DNA of 64,000 bases from Eukaryota sp. TZLM1-RC. Lineage: Eukaryota; Metamonada: BaSk clade. Each line of letters starts with the position of its first letter. Position 1 is the stretch's first letter. Shown in pieces: positions 1-10,518 of this stretch. The translations under genes and the position numbers were made by a program. Below the pieces are notes generated by a model. The model saw only the letters and a program-made list of their open reading frames with translations, did no database searches and was not told where the DNA came from. Where the stretch lies: the NCBI GenBank assembly GCA_040285825.1, contig JAUPSS010000004.1:3142550-3206549 (forward strand), written 5' to 3'.

Positions 1-1090
1 TTTTGACATACAATAGAGTTGATCTCTTACCGCATCATGAACTTTTGATCGGAAAGTAATAAAATGTTTACAATTGAATAAATGATTTGGAGAAATTTTT
101 GATATACATTTATAATTCAAATTATGAGGCACGTTGTCAGGCAAAATGAAACAACGAAGGCGCATTGTACAAGAAAATTCGGTATCATTTAAAAGAAGAC
201 CATAAATTTGAGGAATCTGAGTAATTAAACACGAAGAGGAACTGTTTTGGGCATCTAACAAGAAATTTGCGAAAGCGGGATTATCTTTTTTGGCCGAGCC
301 AAGACGAACATTAAAATCCAAGCCTTCAAAAAATATGGTTAACTTTTGTTGCAATTTTTTAACACAATACCTCAAATTAACTAGTGCTCCAGATGGTATT
401 TCTTGCACATTGTCGGGAAAACATTTACTCCAAATTTTTGAGGGCAAACAATCAAGAGCATTTTGTAGGTCTCTAAGAAAGTTATTGCTTGTAAAATTCA
501 ATAAATTAATATCATTGGGAAAACGGTTGCAAACTTCAAAAACAAAATTTTTCCCTCCACCAAGAAAAGCAGCCTGACAGAGAATAGACGATTAAGTGAA
601 ATTAATTCCACCAAAATTAGATGATGAAAATACATGACTTCGAATTAGTTCAGGATTGACATCAATCAAAGCTGCAAAAAATTTTGTTCTCAAATAGTTA
701 AATGAGCGGCAAAACTCACGTGAAATATCAGGAGATGTTGTTCTTAAAATGTGATTAATTTTACCGGAGTAGCAACTTTTTGAGATAAAAAACTTAATAT
801 GTTTCTCAATTTCAAATGACGAAATTGTATCAAGTTCAGAACCCAATTTCATTAAAAGATTATTCAATTCTTCAGTAATTTTTGGAACATTTCCAAGCCA
901 GCATCCTAGGAAACGAAAAGCATCTGATCAATAGTTAAGAAAAGGAATTTCAACTCCATCAATGGTTAATCTATCTTTTACTTTTCCTATAAAGAGACAT
1001 TTATCGGCATTAAGCAAAAGACCAATAGCTCTGTAATACAGTGAGGCTTCAGAAGCAATTTCATTTAAAACATTCTTGGGCCATTACTTT
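1..1090 (-). mobile_element. LINE family C fragment (RT to endonuclease region), degraded
   Basis: Read on the minus strand, this stretch gives broken pieces of a non-LTR retrotransposon polyprotein. The piece at 592-867 aligns by eye with the post-RT region of the better-preserved LINE-A copy at 17.6-19.2 kb (shared pattern KHIKF, then NHI.R, then a final FGG/YGGL). Further downstream (about 60-440) the peptide resembles the region before the endonuclease of family C (pattern CKHFITF.SKV.DAV). Stops and frameshifts interrupt it, so it is non-functional. The window edge cuts its 3' end. Family names A-D are mine, given for this window only. Confidence 0.6.
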
Positions 1091-1099
1091 TTTGTTTAG

Positions 1100-1500
1100 C
1101 AATTCACCAGTCTTTGATTCATTTCAGTAATCGTTATCCGATGTTGAAAATAGTAGGATACATGGATGAAATCTCAATTATTGGTCCATTAAATGTTTTA
1201 AATGAAATTGCTTCTGAAGCCTCACTGTGTTACAGAGATATTGGTCTTGAACATTCTGAGGAAAACAATGAATCCAGATATCACTGGGCACATTATCAAA
1301 TTGCTATTGAAGTTGATAACAAGAAAAGCAGTGATATTTTTTGGTCCAACAATTATGAAAAAATAGGAAAGTTCTTAGTGCAAAACCCAATTTTCAACAC
1401 TGTTATCTTTAGAGCAATACTATTTATTTCCTGTTTTTTTAACTGGAAATATTACTATCAATATTCAGTGTCCTCGTTGTGATCTGTTCCAATATTGAAA
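1100..1500 (+). mobile_element. LINE RT fragment, opposite orientation to its left neighbour
   Basis: The plus-strand frame starting near 1114 contains an RT motif-C-like YMDE box followed by the same residues (NEIASEASL.YR.IGL) that the minus strand encodes at about 1020-1085. The two fragments therefore form a head-to-head pair of the same LINE family. Only about 40 residues are recognisable as RT; the rest of the frame is not. It is a decayed fragment. Confidence 0.45.
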
Positions 1501-1689
1501 AGTTTTTCAGTAAAATTTTTACATCAAAAATTTATACATGTTCAACCTTATAAAGCTGTTCTAATTTTCGAACAAAAAGTAAATTGTTGCAATTCACAAT
1601 TAACGATTCTAAATAATCTCTACAAACAAAAATAATGATAAACCCAGCGGGCAAAGGCGTTACATTAATGAACAAAACCTAAAAAATAA

Positions 1690-1968
1690 AACAAATGAAA
1701 TGATTCTCGTTTTTTGCCCACATTGGAAAGTCTGCCTTGAATTTTCTCAATGATTTTGATAATTTATGTCGTTCAAGTGGTAAGAATTTTGCAGGGAATT
1801 TATGGAAGAATCGTATCATTTTCGCCTTGTACAGAAGTATTTCCAAGTACTTAAGATTAATGATGTCCAAACTTTATAAGGATTCATGAAGAGTTGGCGT
1901 GGAGAATTTTGTTTCTTATGTGTTTTAATTTGTTTTTTTTGTTTCTTCGGAGAAAATAAAATCTTTAA
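1690..1968 (+). mobile_element. LINE family B 3' end with A-rich tail
   Basis: This closely matches the 3' end of the family B copy at 45.2-45.4 kb: both encode the pattern NFAGNLWKNRIIFALYRS and then share the noncoding GTTGGCGTGGAGAATTTTG. It ends in an A-rich tail (AATAAAATCTTTAATAAAAA...). It is a 5'-truncated insertion lying directly beside the 3' end of the cyclin H gene. Confidence 0.65.
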
Positions 1969-2001
1969 TAAAAAAAATAAAACATTGTTTATATCAATAA
2001 A

Positions 2002-2988
2002 TTAAGGAGAGTCTCCTAAATCAATCACAGAAAAGGAAGAGGTTTTTGGAAGAGGTGCACCAATCAAAGCTTCATAGTCCTCTTTCATCTTTTGTTCGGC
2101 CTTGAAAATCTTTTCTCTTTGCTTATTCTGTGTAATTTCTTCTTCTCTTCTCTTCTTCTCTTTGTAAACTGCACTATTTTCATCAAACTCTGGGTTCCTA
2201 CATTGACTCAACCTGTGCATTAGATTATCTACTAAATCATTGGTTAAACTACTCAAAACTGCGTTTAAATCCCGTAATTCTTGATCTATTGAGTCCAAAA
2301 TTCCGTTTGTGATGGAACTACTGCCATGATAGTAAGAATGAATCAGTTTATCCACCGTATCCTTTCCTAGAGTAATTCTTATGGCAGCCAATGCAATTTG
2401 AGATGGAGAGTTTGTTAAAGGAATTGAGTCTAGGCACAACGAAGTAATCACTTTCTCAATTGCTTCAGTATGAGATTGAATTTCAGAAATTAAATTTAAT
2501 TTTTTTAATTGATGTAAAAACCCTAATATTGGTTTTAAAGGTAAGTGTAAATAAAGATTGAATTTCAAAAGTGACATAACGAGAAATTCTTTGGATAATA
2601 TTAAATTCTTATTAAGATTAAAATTAACCGCACAATCTTCTACAGAAATCTTCACTTCCTCTACCTTCATGGAGAGAAAAATGATGGCAGGTACGATTTC
2701 GTGGGGAGGATACTCCATCACAGAGCATTGTGAATATATGCGATTATAGAAGTAAAGAGCAGTGATCATAACGTTCTTCATGGTTGGTCCACCTTTGGAT
2801 ACTGAGTGAACGATATAGTTGGCGAAATGAAGACGAATGATCTTTTCTTCAGAGAGGGAGAGTTTGGGTACTGGAATGCCATTAGAAGTAAGGGAAGGAA
2901 CTCTGTCTGATGATTGTTGTCGAAGGTTTTCAAGGTATTCAGAAGTGAACATCCAATTAAGATGCTGGGTTGACTCCTGGAAGGTCAT
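2002..2988 (-). CDS. CCNH: Cyclin H (regulatory subunit of CDK-activating kinase / TFIIH)
   Basis: The product is 328 residues, close to the ~320 of animal cyclin H. The N-terminus resembles the cyclin H pattern 'W.F....L..LR'. The first cyclin fold contains FYNRIYSQCSVMEYPPHEI and then a KVEE box, and the second contains SPSQIALAAI. Both SVMEY.P..I and SPSQIALAAI are typical of cyclin H rather than cyclin C. In the known family, cyclin H binds CDK7 and MAT1, phosphorylates CDK T-loops, and acts in TFIIH on the RNA polymerase II tail. The C-terminus is charged and helical (KEKKRREEEITQ...), as in other cyclin H proteins. The gene is a single uninterrupted frame. Its 3' end abuts a LINE-B tail. 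Assignment to H over C or L rests on reading motifs by eye. Confidence 0.8.
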   Translation of the reverse strand: MTFQESTQHLNWMFTSEYLENLRQQSSDRVPSLTSNGIPVPKLSLSEEKIIRLHFANYIVHSVSKGGPTMKNVMITALYFYNRIYSQCSVMEYPPHEIVPAIIFLSMKVEEVKISVEDCAVNFNLNKNLILSKEFLVMSLLKFNLYLHLPLKPILGFLHQLKKLNLISEIQSHTEAIEKVITSLCLDSIPLTNSPSQIALAAIRITLGKDTVDKLIHSYYHGSSSITNGILDSIDQELRDLNAVLSSLTNDLVDNLMHRLSQCRNPEFDENSAVYKEKKRREEEITQNKQREKIFKAEQKMKEDYEALIGAPLPKTSSFSVIDLGDSP

Positions 2989-3502
2989 AGTCTGAGGGTA
3001 CTGAAATACAGAAAGGATCCCAATAAAGGTTCGAACACCGCAAAATTAACTAATCCTTTGACCAAATTCTACAAATCAACTTTTAAAAAAATTAATCTCT
3101 TCTGAAGTTCCTCGCAGTTGATGAAATGAACACTATCAGGAAGAGCAAGAAGAAAGAGTGATTCAATTGTCAAATCTTTAGGTTCAACATCAGTGAAGAC
3201 CATATTTCAATAAGTCTTTGACGAGATGCTGGTGATGGGCAATTTCATAAGAAAGTTGTATAGTTTTAACTTGTACTGTTGCACTGAACACAAAAATAGT
3301 TGACCAAAAAAATCTGCTCTGAATGGTCAAGTTTTGAAAATCTAAAATATGGTTTTTTGTAATAATTAGGAACAAGTCTAGTGAAATGTTCTTTCTACCC
3401 AACAGTTAATCTGCAACATCGGGAAGTGTGCAAAAGGAAGTTTTCGTTGCAAGTGATGTAAATAAAAAATTCCTTCAGTCAAATTCCTAACTGATCGTAC
3501 TA

Positions 3503-4948
3503 TTGATGAAGACCCCGAATGTTGCTCGCAAGCGACGAGGAGGTGGAAAATCCCCCTTCAAGAAACACAAACAATCTCATAAACAGCACATGACTCCCTT
3601 CCGTAGTCCAAAGCCTCGACCATGGTCGAAAACATCGCCACTTCCACCTCCACATCCATCTCCTTCACCAATACCTTCACAGCCTCCAGAAACGCCAAGT
3701 CTAACCATCGGTGACATATTGAGTGATGTCATTTTACAAGAGCTTATAAAAAGGCTTCCAAAGGGTCTAGCTGATGATTTTAACCAACGTTTGTTTAGAA
3801 TCAGGATAATGAACTTTATTCTAAACTTGCAAAATCTTCAATTCATCACTGAAATTGATACACTTTCTCCTATGGAAATTGAACAGTTGGAGAATGATAC
3901 AAAGAAGGAAGTCATTTTTTATTTTGAAATCTTTTACTTTGTGAATGAGCACTTTCCTTATACTGATTTAGTTCCAATATCACAAATTACTACCAAATTT
4001 TGGGAAAAATACAGACTGTATGCGGATTTTAACGATCGAATCAACCCAGACTCTGGAATTCTAAAGTCAACTCTTGCTGATTTTATTAAAAATGACGCTT
4101 CAGTGAGTCTTGAAGTTACAATTTTAACTCAAGAAGTAAAACAAAATGAAGCAGTTTTGGAATTTTTTCAGGAATTTGTACGTAAGAAGATTGAGGTTTC
4201 GTTCAATTTTCTGGCAACACAATTCACTGAGGTAAAATTTCGAAAATTTAGTGACATGCAGAATTGGTGGGACGAAAATTTTAAATATTTGGTCTCCACC
4301 CTCACCTCACATTTTTGGACTCTTTTTCATGGTCTCATCAAGATAAATAACCAGGAAATGGTGTTTTTAAATGATTTAATTGAAGAAAAAATATCAAGTT
4401 CATGTTCTGATTACATTGTAGAATTCAGAAGAGATAATTTAGTTGAGAAATTGGAAGAAAGTGATGCTTGGAAGGAGTTTTTAGAAGCAAAAGCTGCAGA
4501 ATTATCATTTGAGAAGGATCTATTTATTAAGAAGGAAAATGCAAATATTTTAAGCCCACCTGAAGCTCAAAAAGAAGTAAAGTTCTTTATTGAAGAATTT
4601 CTACGAAGATTTCAACATTTTTCAAACCAATTGACTGATGGAACACTCAAACAAGTTGGCTTTGTTATCAAAGATGTGTATTCAGAATTAAAATTTAATG
4701 ATTTTGAAACTCTTAATTGTTTATTAAAAGAAGTATCAGAGAATGTTTTTGGAGATTTTGCTAGTGATGATTATCCGAGACGAATCGTTGTCAATAGGCT
4801 GAGTTCAATAGTGGAAAGAGTATGTTCAAATTTTGGAGTTTCTTTATATCCAAATTTTGAAGGTTTTAAAGATTATTTTGCAGATGCTAACCGATTTTCT
4901 TTGCCAGATGCCCATGCTCTTGAAAATTTACAATTACAACATCTGTAG
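3503..4948 (+). CDS. Unrecognised 481-residue protein with basic, proline-rich N-terminus
   Basis: I do not recognise this protein. The first ~75 residues are basic and proline-rich (RKRRGGGKSPFKKHK, then a P/S/T run), which looks disordered and could include a nuclear localisation signal. The remaining ~400 residues look mainly alpha-helical, acidic-basic mixed and rich in F/N/E/K, with no catalytic motif, transmembrane segment or repeat that I can see. The frame is intact and starts about 500 nt beyond the divergent cyclin H start. An A/T-rich tract follows the stop. Base use matches the neighbouring genes, so a real host gene is likely. Confidence 0.7.
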   Translation: MMKTPNVARKRRGGGKSPFKKHKQSHKQHMTPFRSPKPRPWSKTSPLPPPHPSPSPIPSQPPETPSLTIGDILSDVILQELIKRLPKGLADDFNQRLFRIRIMNFILNLQNLQFITEIDTLSPMEIEQLENDTKKEVIFYFEIFYFVNEHFPYTDLVPISQITTKFWEKYRLYADFNDRINPDSGILKSTLADFIKNDASVSLEVTILTQEVKQNEAVLEFFQEFVRKKIEVSFNFLATQFTEVKFRKFSDMQNWWDENFKYLVSTLTSHFWTLFHGLIKINNQEMVFLNDLIEEKISSSCSDYIVEFRRDNLVEKLEESDAWKEFLEAKAAELSFEKDLFIKKENANILSPPEAQKEVKFFIEEFLRRFQHFSNQLTDGTLKQVGFVIKDVYSELKFNDFETLNCLLKEVSENVFGDFASDDYPRRIVVNRLSSIVERVCSNFGVSLYPNFEGFKDYFADANRFSLPDAHALENLQLQHL

Positions 4949-5837
4949 AAAGTTTTTTTTATTTTTTTATTTTTATTTATTTTAAAACAGGTAGAATTGA
5001 TAAGAATGATTTTGTATCTAGTCAATTTTGTGTCTTGTTTTAGTCGACCCCAATAATAAATATTTCTTTAAAAAAATAAAAATAAATATAAGTTATCTTT
5101 CTATTTCTTTGAAAATAGCTGAACTTTTTTTGTAAGAAATAATTTTACATGTGGCTGGTTTTAATCGATCATAAATTAAGAGGGGTTGCATTACTGAATT
5201 TTTCATTAATTTAATTTAATTATTTTAATCAATATTGACAAGACCATAAATATATTTTGTTTTTCGAATTATGCTCCAATTCTCTCTGAAGATAGCAATC
5301 AATTTTCAAAACTTGATGACAAACACTGCTCACCAAATAATTCGAAGCTATTTTGTCTTTGAACTACAATCTCAGAGCGTCTTTTACTTCTTAACTACGT
5401 CGTATAGCTTTATACTAAAATAATTCAAAATCTATCATAAAAAATATCGCCGCTTCCAAAATTGATGCAGAAAAGCGTAATTCATGCTTTCCACATCTTT
5501 AATTGTTCATTTAGCTGAAAGCAATCATTTGAATGTAAAAAGCACGCTTCAAACCTTACAAAAACTAATGACTTTCTTCTCATCAATAGTTAACATTATA
5601 AATTTCTGTGAAATGAACAAAATCATGATAACAATATCATCTAATGATATTTTAAAATAACAATTATTATTTTTTATTAAATTATATTACTTAATTATGT
5701 TTTACTTTGTTTTACATTTACATTATGTTTTACATTGGGTTTTGTAAACTGATTTTTATATTACTTAATCATGTTTTATTTTCTACAAAGAATCAAAACA
5801 AATTAAGTTTTAAAAAAAGTACTTAATTATGTTTTTC
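4949..5837. other. AT-rich intergenic DNA, no gene seen
   Basis: The first ~150 bases after the upstream stop are T/A-rich with AATAAA-like motifs and probably carry its poly(A) signal. The rest has no frame longer than a few dozen codons and no protein pattern I recognise. Confidence 0.6.
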
Positions 5838-5972
5838 AATCGAATTAGAGAAGCTTTAGCTAGACAGCAAGCAAATCAAGATTTTGTAGAGGAAATCTTG
5901 GTTTAATGATAGTCGTCCCATTAGTTATGATTTAATTTAATCAAGTGTGCAAATTCAATAAATACGATATTA
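5838..5972 (+). mobile_element. LINE-A 3' end (severely 5'-truncated copy)
   Basis: This matches the last ~40 codons and 3' UTR of LINE-A (compare 19.12-19.25 kb): it encodes NRIREALARQQANQDFVEEIL, then the conserved tail around ATAGTCGTCCCATTAG and TTCAATAAATA. Such extreme 5' truncation is typical of target-primed reverse transcription. A T-rich run (ATTTTTTTT repeats) follows at 5973-6020. Confidence 0.75.
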
Positions 5973-6662
5973 TGTTTTTTTATTTTTTTTATTTTTTTTA
6001 TTTTTTTATTTTATAAATTTAATATATAGTATTCAGGATATAATATTGACTAACAAATAAAAATAAAATAAAAGAAAAACAAAGGTCTGTCGTTGCAAGT
6101 CCTATATGAAATCCGATATCTAAGTACTTGTTCAATTAAGATAAGACATATTAAAAGCAATATTGTGGATGAATTGAATGATTTTATCAATAAAAACACG
6201 TCATTTAAGTTGATTTCCTGGACCAACCGAATTCTCTGGAGGTTCTACAAAGGCCTTGGTGAAATGGTTGCGACTGTGGAACTTGCTCCTGCTCAAAGAG
6301 TGTTTCACAATGTACGTTGAGATTCCGCTTTTTTGGAGGAAGCAATAAATTGATGTTAAAATGAGGTAATTTCTCTCCTTAATCAATAGTTTTTTAGACA
6401 TGGTATCTGGAAATGGGGAGACTTCTGGAGGGATTGCCCCTTTGGTGAATTTGACAAGTAGAATCTTCTTATGTGGTTTTGTGATAATTGTACTGGTGTC
6501 GATGATATCATACGTAGACTTCTTTTTTATCTTTATTACCAGGTTTGTACACCAGCTTAAGGATTAACAAACTTGTTTGAATTCTTAAATCCCGGTTTCA
6601 CACAAATGATATCAAAACTGTTCTGTCTTCCTTTCGATTAGCACCACATCAACATCTTTCTC
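5973..6662. other. Intergenic DNA with T-rich tract and possible LINE debris
   Basis: It opens with a poly-T/ATTTTTT tract at about 5973-6020. Around 6410-6560 the plus strand gives a broken frame (GDFWRDCPFGEFDK.. then WFCDNCTGVDD) that may be old retroelement sequence, but I cannot place it. The last ~60 bases are the leader of the helicase-like gene. Confidence 0.4.
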
Positions 6663-9600
6663 ATGGATGTCTTTGATGATTCTGTTGATTCTTTCTCTGA
6701 TGATGCTTCTTTGACACCCCAGACCTCCTTTCCTTTTGAACCCCATTCTCTAAGCCACCAGCTGTACGATCTCGCTTTTAGCCCCAACACTACCCCACAA
6801 GATTTTGCTACAATCTACCAGTTACTCTGCAATGAACCTACCTTATCGGATCTTGACGTGATATACTTCCAGAACCACGCCTCTCTATTGCTCCACTCTT
6901 TCCATGAATCACCTTCGTTGGTTTTATTATCCAGTGTTGTTGGCCTGTGCTTACCTTTCCTGATTCGAAATAATTCAAAGTCAACGCTGTTCTGGTCTAA
7001 TTTTGGCCTGATGGCGAAAACCCTCAACATTGAGGAAACTTCTATATATAGTGTTGTTATTGAGTTTATTCGGCTTTTTCCAAGTAATAGTAATGGTCTA
7101 ATAGATTTATTATCAAAAATAAGCCGAACGTCCTTAAATAATTTAGATATTTCCTTTCTTGAAAATATTTTCCAAATTTTTGTGTTTCTGTTTTTCCAAA
7201 TTTTTCCAGATATTGAAAATGCCAAACTCTATGAAAAATTAATTCATCATAAACAATCCAAATTTTCAAATATTGCTTTACTTGAATTTAAAAATTACTA
7301 TATTAACTTTGCACATGAGTTGATTTCCGGGAAAGTTGAATTGAACAATATCAGTTTTTCTTTATTTTCTGTAAAAATTTCGCATCTTTTGTTTCCAAAA
7401 ATCCAAAATTTGTGTTGTGATTCTGAATTTTTGAGTGTTTGTTCGCTTTATCTTTTCTGGGTTAGCTTATTAATTGATCCTGAAAAAAGAAATATCGAAT
7501 TAAGAAAACCCCTTAAAATTAATGACCCAATTCTCTCAAAAATCAAACAATCAATTTCTCAATCATTTCATTTTGATAGGATCTTCAAAATGATTTGGAA
7601 ACAAGAATTTCAATTATTAGATGATTTAGGAAGTAATTCACCAAATATTGAACCATTATTTCATTTTTGTATATGGTTTTTATTTTCACATATCATTGGG
7701 AATAAATTGCAAGATTTGCAATCGGATTTTCAGAATTTTTTACCCTCTCCATTTGCTGAATTAAATTTAGTCATTTTTAATTTCATATCTGCACTTTTTA
7801 AAACAAATCCTTTTAGTTTAGTTATTAATTCGTTGTTTCAAACCATTAATAGAGTAAAACCTGATGTCAAATTTAAAACAATTATCATCATTTCTATTTT
7901 TAAATTTATCTCTGCCAGTCAAGACGCAGTCAACAACTTTCAAATGACTTCAATTGACCCTGATTACCTTGATTTAAGTGATGATCCCTATTATTTTGCT
8001 TACCATAAACAATTTTTGTGGAATTCTCCTGGCTTTTTGGTTAAAATTTTGAGTTTCTGCCGTGGAATTTTTTTATCTTTACAAAGTCAATCTAGCGGAA
8101 GTCAATCAGAAATATCACGAGATTTTGATCGCTTTATAGAGGTTTCCCACCTGACTTTACTCAATTTATTGACTTTTGATTCCACTTTTCGTTCGTTTTC
8201 CTTGGATTTGTTTTGTTTAATTCTTGAAGTCTTTGGTTTTATACCGTCTGCAGATTTTTTCCTTTCTTTTTTCATTGATAATGCTTTTTATTTAGATTAT
8301 TTATCTAAATTTATATCAAATTTCATCAATTTTAGTAAGCGAAATATATTTCGTTCTTCTATATTGAAAGAGAAATTGCAAACCATAAAGTTATTTAAAT
8401 CTAATTATAATCAAGAATCAATCAGCCAGGGTTATTTAACCCCCAGTCAAGAATATCAGTTAGCTAAAACGGAAAGCAGTCAAGAACCTAGTCAATCTAT
8501 CAGTCGTGATGACGTTGCTGTTTTTGAAACACCGCCTAAAACAGGTTTTAAAGGTCCAAAAACATTACATCAACAGGTCTCCTTTATTTCATTTGAGTTA
8601 ACTCAATTTGATTTTTTTGACTTGTTTCCTGGTCTTCAGAATTCTATTGACTTTTTGTGTGGTGCTGAATCAGAGTTTCCTTTGCCAGACAGTTTTTCAG
8701 ACATAATTCATTATAAATCTATTTATAGAAAGTTTATTTCTAATTGTTTGTGCAATCAAATCATCGAACTGATTAGTAGAAGAGGTTTGTTTCATGGGTG
8801 GTTTTTTAATTTAGAATCAATTCAATCAATCAATCAACCAAAGTCGAGCCTCGCTAAGATCAATTTCGTGAAGTTTCCTGACAATTATGACCTTTGTTTT
8901 GACCAAACAAACCCATGTTCATTTTTAAACCCTTTTGATTTAGTTTTATTTTCTGAATATGAGAATATTCGGCTCTTTGTAAATGATTTACCATGTTCTA
9001 ATTGTTCTTTAGGAATAGTATCTGTCGTGAGTGAAAATTTGGCTGAAATTTTAGTGAGCTCATCACTAATGAAGAAGAGCTCAACTCTTTTTATGGTACG
9101 GTTGGGGTCAATTTACCAATATTTTGTGCAAATGAACAATCTCAGAGTTTTAGAACGAAATGTTTTTTTATCTCAAATCATTAACCCCAAAAAGTCATTG
9201 ACAATCCCAAATTTTGAGAAAATTTCCATTTCTTCTGAGTCTGCCCTACAAAGGGATCAACACCACGCCCTTGACAAAATTTTGCTCCTCGACGGTGGAT
9301 TTCTTCTCATTGATGGGGTCAAAAATAGTGGAAAAACCACGACTTTGATTGAAACTGTCAGGACATTGGTAAATTACAATAAAAAAGTGTTGATCTGTTG
9401 CCAAGATTCTCAGTTTGTTTTTCAATTCTTTTCTAATTTCTTTATTCATCCAGTTTGCATTTGTGAAGATTATGTACCTGAGGAGTCTTCAATGTTGGCG
9501 AATTTCTATATTGTTGTTTCCACTTTGACAATGACGAGTTCTGATTATTTTAAACCTCTCAGCAATCATTTTGATTACATTTTGATTGATGATTGCGATT

Positions 9601-10361
9601 GTTTTGATGAAGTTTCAGTTATTCTACCCTTCAAATTAGCTAAACCTGATGGTTGCGTTGTCCTGTTTGGAGATTCCCATCTCGCTAAAAATGGGTCAAT
9701 TATATCTCGTATTGGGTCAAATTTAAAAGACTCTGGAAGATGTGTTAAGCTTTCTGGCAATTTTTTTAATGTTTCTCAATTGATTAATTTAATGAAGCAC
9801 GTTTTTTACAAACATCAGCCCATTCCTGTCTTATTTCAACAACCAGAATTAAAAAAGGTCATTATTTCGAAATTCAAACCGTTCATGTTCTTCTCTGTTC
9901 TTTCGATTGGACATAAGATTAATAAATGTTTTAAAAACGAACAAGAAGCTTGTGAATTGGTCACTGTTTTGAATCATTTTAGTTTTCTATTAGAGCAGAG
10001 AATGAACGAATCAAATATTAAGGAAGTTTTTAACATTAGCATTCTTTCACCTTTTCAAAGTCAATTGGATTTGATTATGTCTAAACTAGCGAAATATTCT
10101 TTTGAATCTATTTCATTGGAACCTTTGCTATTTTCTGATATTAGAGAACAGAAGTTTCATTTTGCTTTTGTCTCGTTGGCAAAAGGCGATATCTATATCA
10201 ACTCGTGTGAATTTATCAAAATCTTGGGAATTGCAAAACTTAATTTATTTATATTTGGAAATACAAGCCAAGTGGAAATGATACCTGACACGTTTTTACA
10301 CGTCATCAAGACCTATGCAAGTGATAACTCGGTTTGTTTACCAACAACAAAATATGTGTAA
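6663..10361 (+). CDS. Sen1/UPF1-like SF1B helicase homologue with degenerate motifs
   Basis: The product is 1232 residues. The N-terminal ~820 residues are helical and F/L/S/N-rich with no domain I recognise. The C-terminal ~400 residues follow the order of the UPF1/Sen1/DNA2 helicase family: a Q-motif-like stretch (ALQRDQHHAL), Walker A GVKNSGKTTT (residues 885-894), motif II region LIDDCDCFDEVSVILP (residues 974-989; families normally have DEA), GDSHL in place of GDPxQL, and ISILSPFQSQL matching the 'I.IISPY..Q' block. The final LTRAK..L.I.GN block has become LGIAKLNLFIFGN, losing the motif VI arginine. The family unwinds RNA or RNA:DNA hybrids. Here the ATP-binding loop is kept but several catalytic motifs have changed, so activity is uncertain. 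Position relative to Sen1, DNA2 or MOV10 needs a profile search. Confidence 0.6.
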   Translation: MDVFDDSVDSFSDDASLTPQTSFPFEPHSLSHQLYDLAFSPNTTPQDFATIYQLLCNEPTLSDLDVIYFQNHASLLLHSFHESPSLVLLSSVVGLCLPFLIRNNSKSTLFWSNFGLMAKTLNIEETSIYSVVIEFIRLFPSNSNGLIDLLSKISRTSLNNLDISFLENIFQIFVFLFFQIFPDIENAKLYEKLIHHKQSKFSNIALLEFKNYYINFAHELISGKVELNNISFSLFSVKISHLLFPKIQNLCCDSEFLSVCSLYLFWVSLLIDPEKRNIELRKPLKINDPILSKIKQSISQSFHFDRIFKMIWKQEFQLLDDLGSNSPNIEPLFHFCIWFLFSHIIGNKLQDLQSDFQNFLPSPFAELNLVIFNFISALFKTNPFSLVINSLFQTINRVKPDVKFKTIIIISIFKFISASQDAVNNFQMTSIDPDYLDLSDDPYYFAYHKQFLWNSPGFLVKILSFCRGIFLSLQSQSSGSQSEISRDFDRFIEVSHLTLLNLLTFDSTFRSFSLDLFCLILEVFGFIPSADFFLSFFIDNAFYLDYLSKFISNFINFSKRNIFRSSILKEKLQTIKLFKSNYNQESISQGYLTPSQEYQLAKTESSQEPSQSISRDDVAVFETPPKTGFKGPKTLHQQVSFISFELTQFDFFDLFPGLQNSIDFLCGAESEFPLPDSFSDIIHYKSIYRKFISNCLCNQIIELISRRGLFHGWFFNLESIQSINQPKSSLAKINFVKFPDNYDLCFDQTNPCSFLNPFDLVLFSEYENIRLFVNDLPCSNCSLGIVSVVSENLAEILVSSSLMKKSSTLFMVRLGSIYQYFVQMNNLRVLERNVFLSQIINPKKSLTIPNFEKISISSESALQRDQHHALDKILLLDGGFLLIDGVKNSGKTTTLIETVRTLVNYNKKVLICCQDSQFVFQFFSNFFIHPVCICEDYVPEESSMLANFYIVVSTLTMTSSDYFKPLSNHFDYILIDDCDCFDEVSVILPFKLAKPDGCVVLFGDSHLAKNGSIISRIGSNLKDSGRCVKLSGNFFNVSQLINLMKHVFYKHQPIPVLFQQPELKKVIISKFKPFMFFSVLSIGHKINKCFKNEQEACELVTVLNHFSFLLEQRMNESNIKEVFNISILSPFQSQLDLIMSKLAKYSFESISLEPLLFSDIREQKFHFAFVSLAKGDIYINSCEFIKILGIAKLNLFIFGNTSQVEMIPDTFLHVIKTYASDNSVCLPTTKYV

Positions 10362-10518
10362 AAAAAGAAAAAAAAGTATAGTACAAGATATAAAAAGTAC
10401 GTTCTTTTAAGATATTAAAAAAATCAAAAAGAATGAAAAGAATGAACATTAAACATTCTATCTCTAACCCTTAAAAAAACTGTTTCTATTTTGATTGATT
10501 GATAAATTGGCTGATTGA

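Noticed and set aside
3001-3060. GGTTCGAAC resembling a tRNA T-loop
   Set aside because: No flanking stem pairing, anticodon arm or D-loop could be found.
6815-7269. Minus-strand frames of 136 and 67 residues
   Set aside because: Shadows of the helicase-like gene, with composition of antisense low-complexity sequence.
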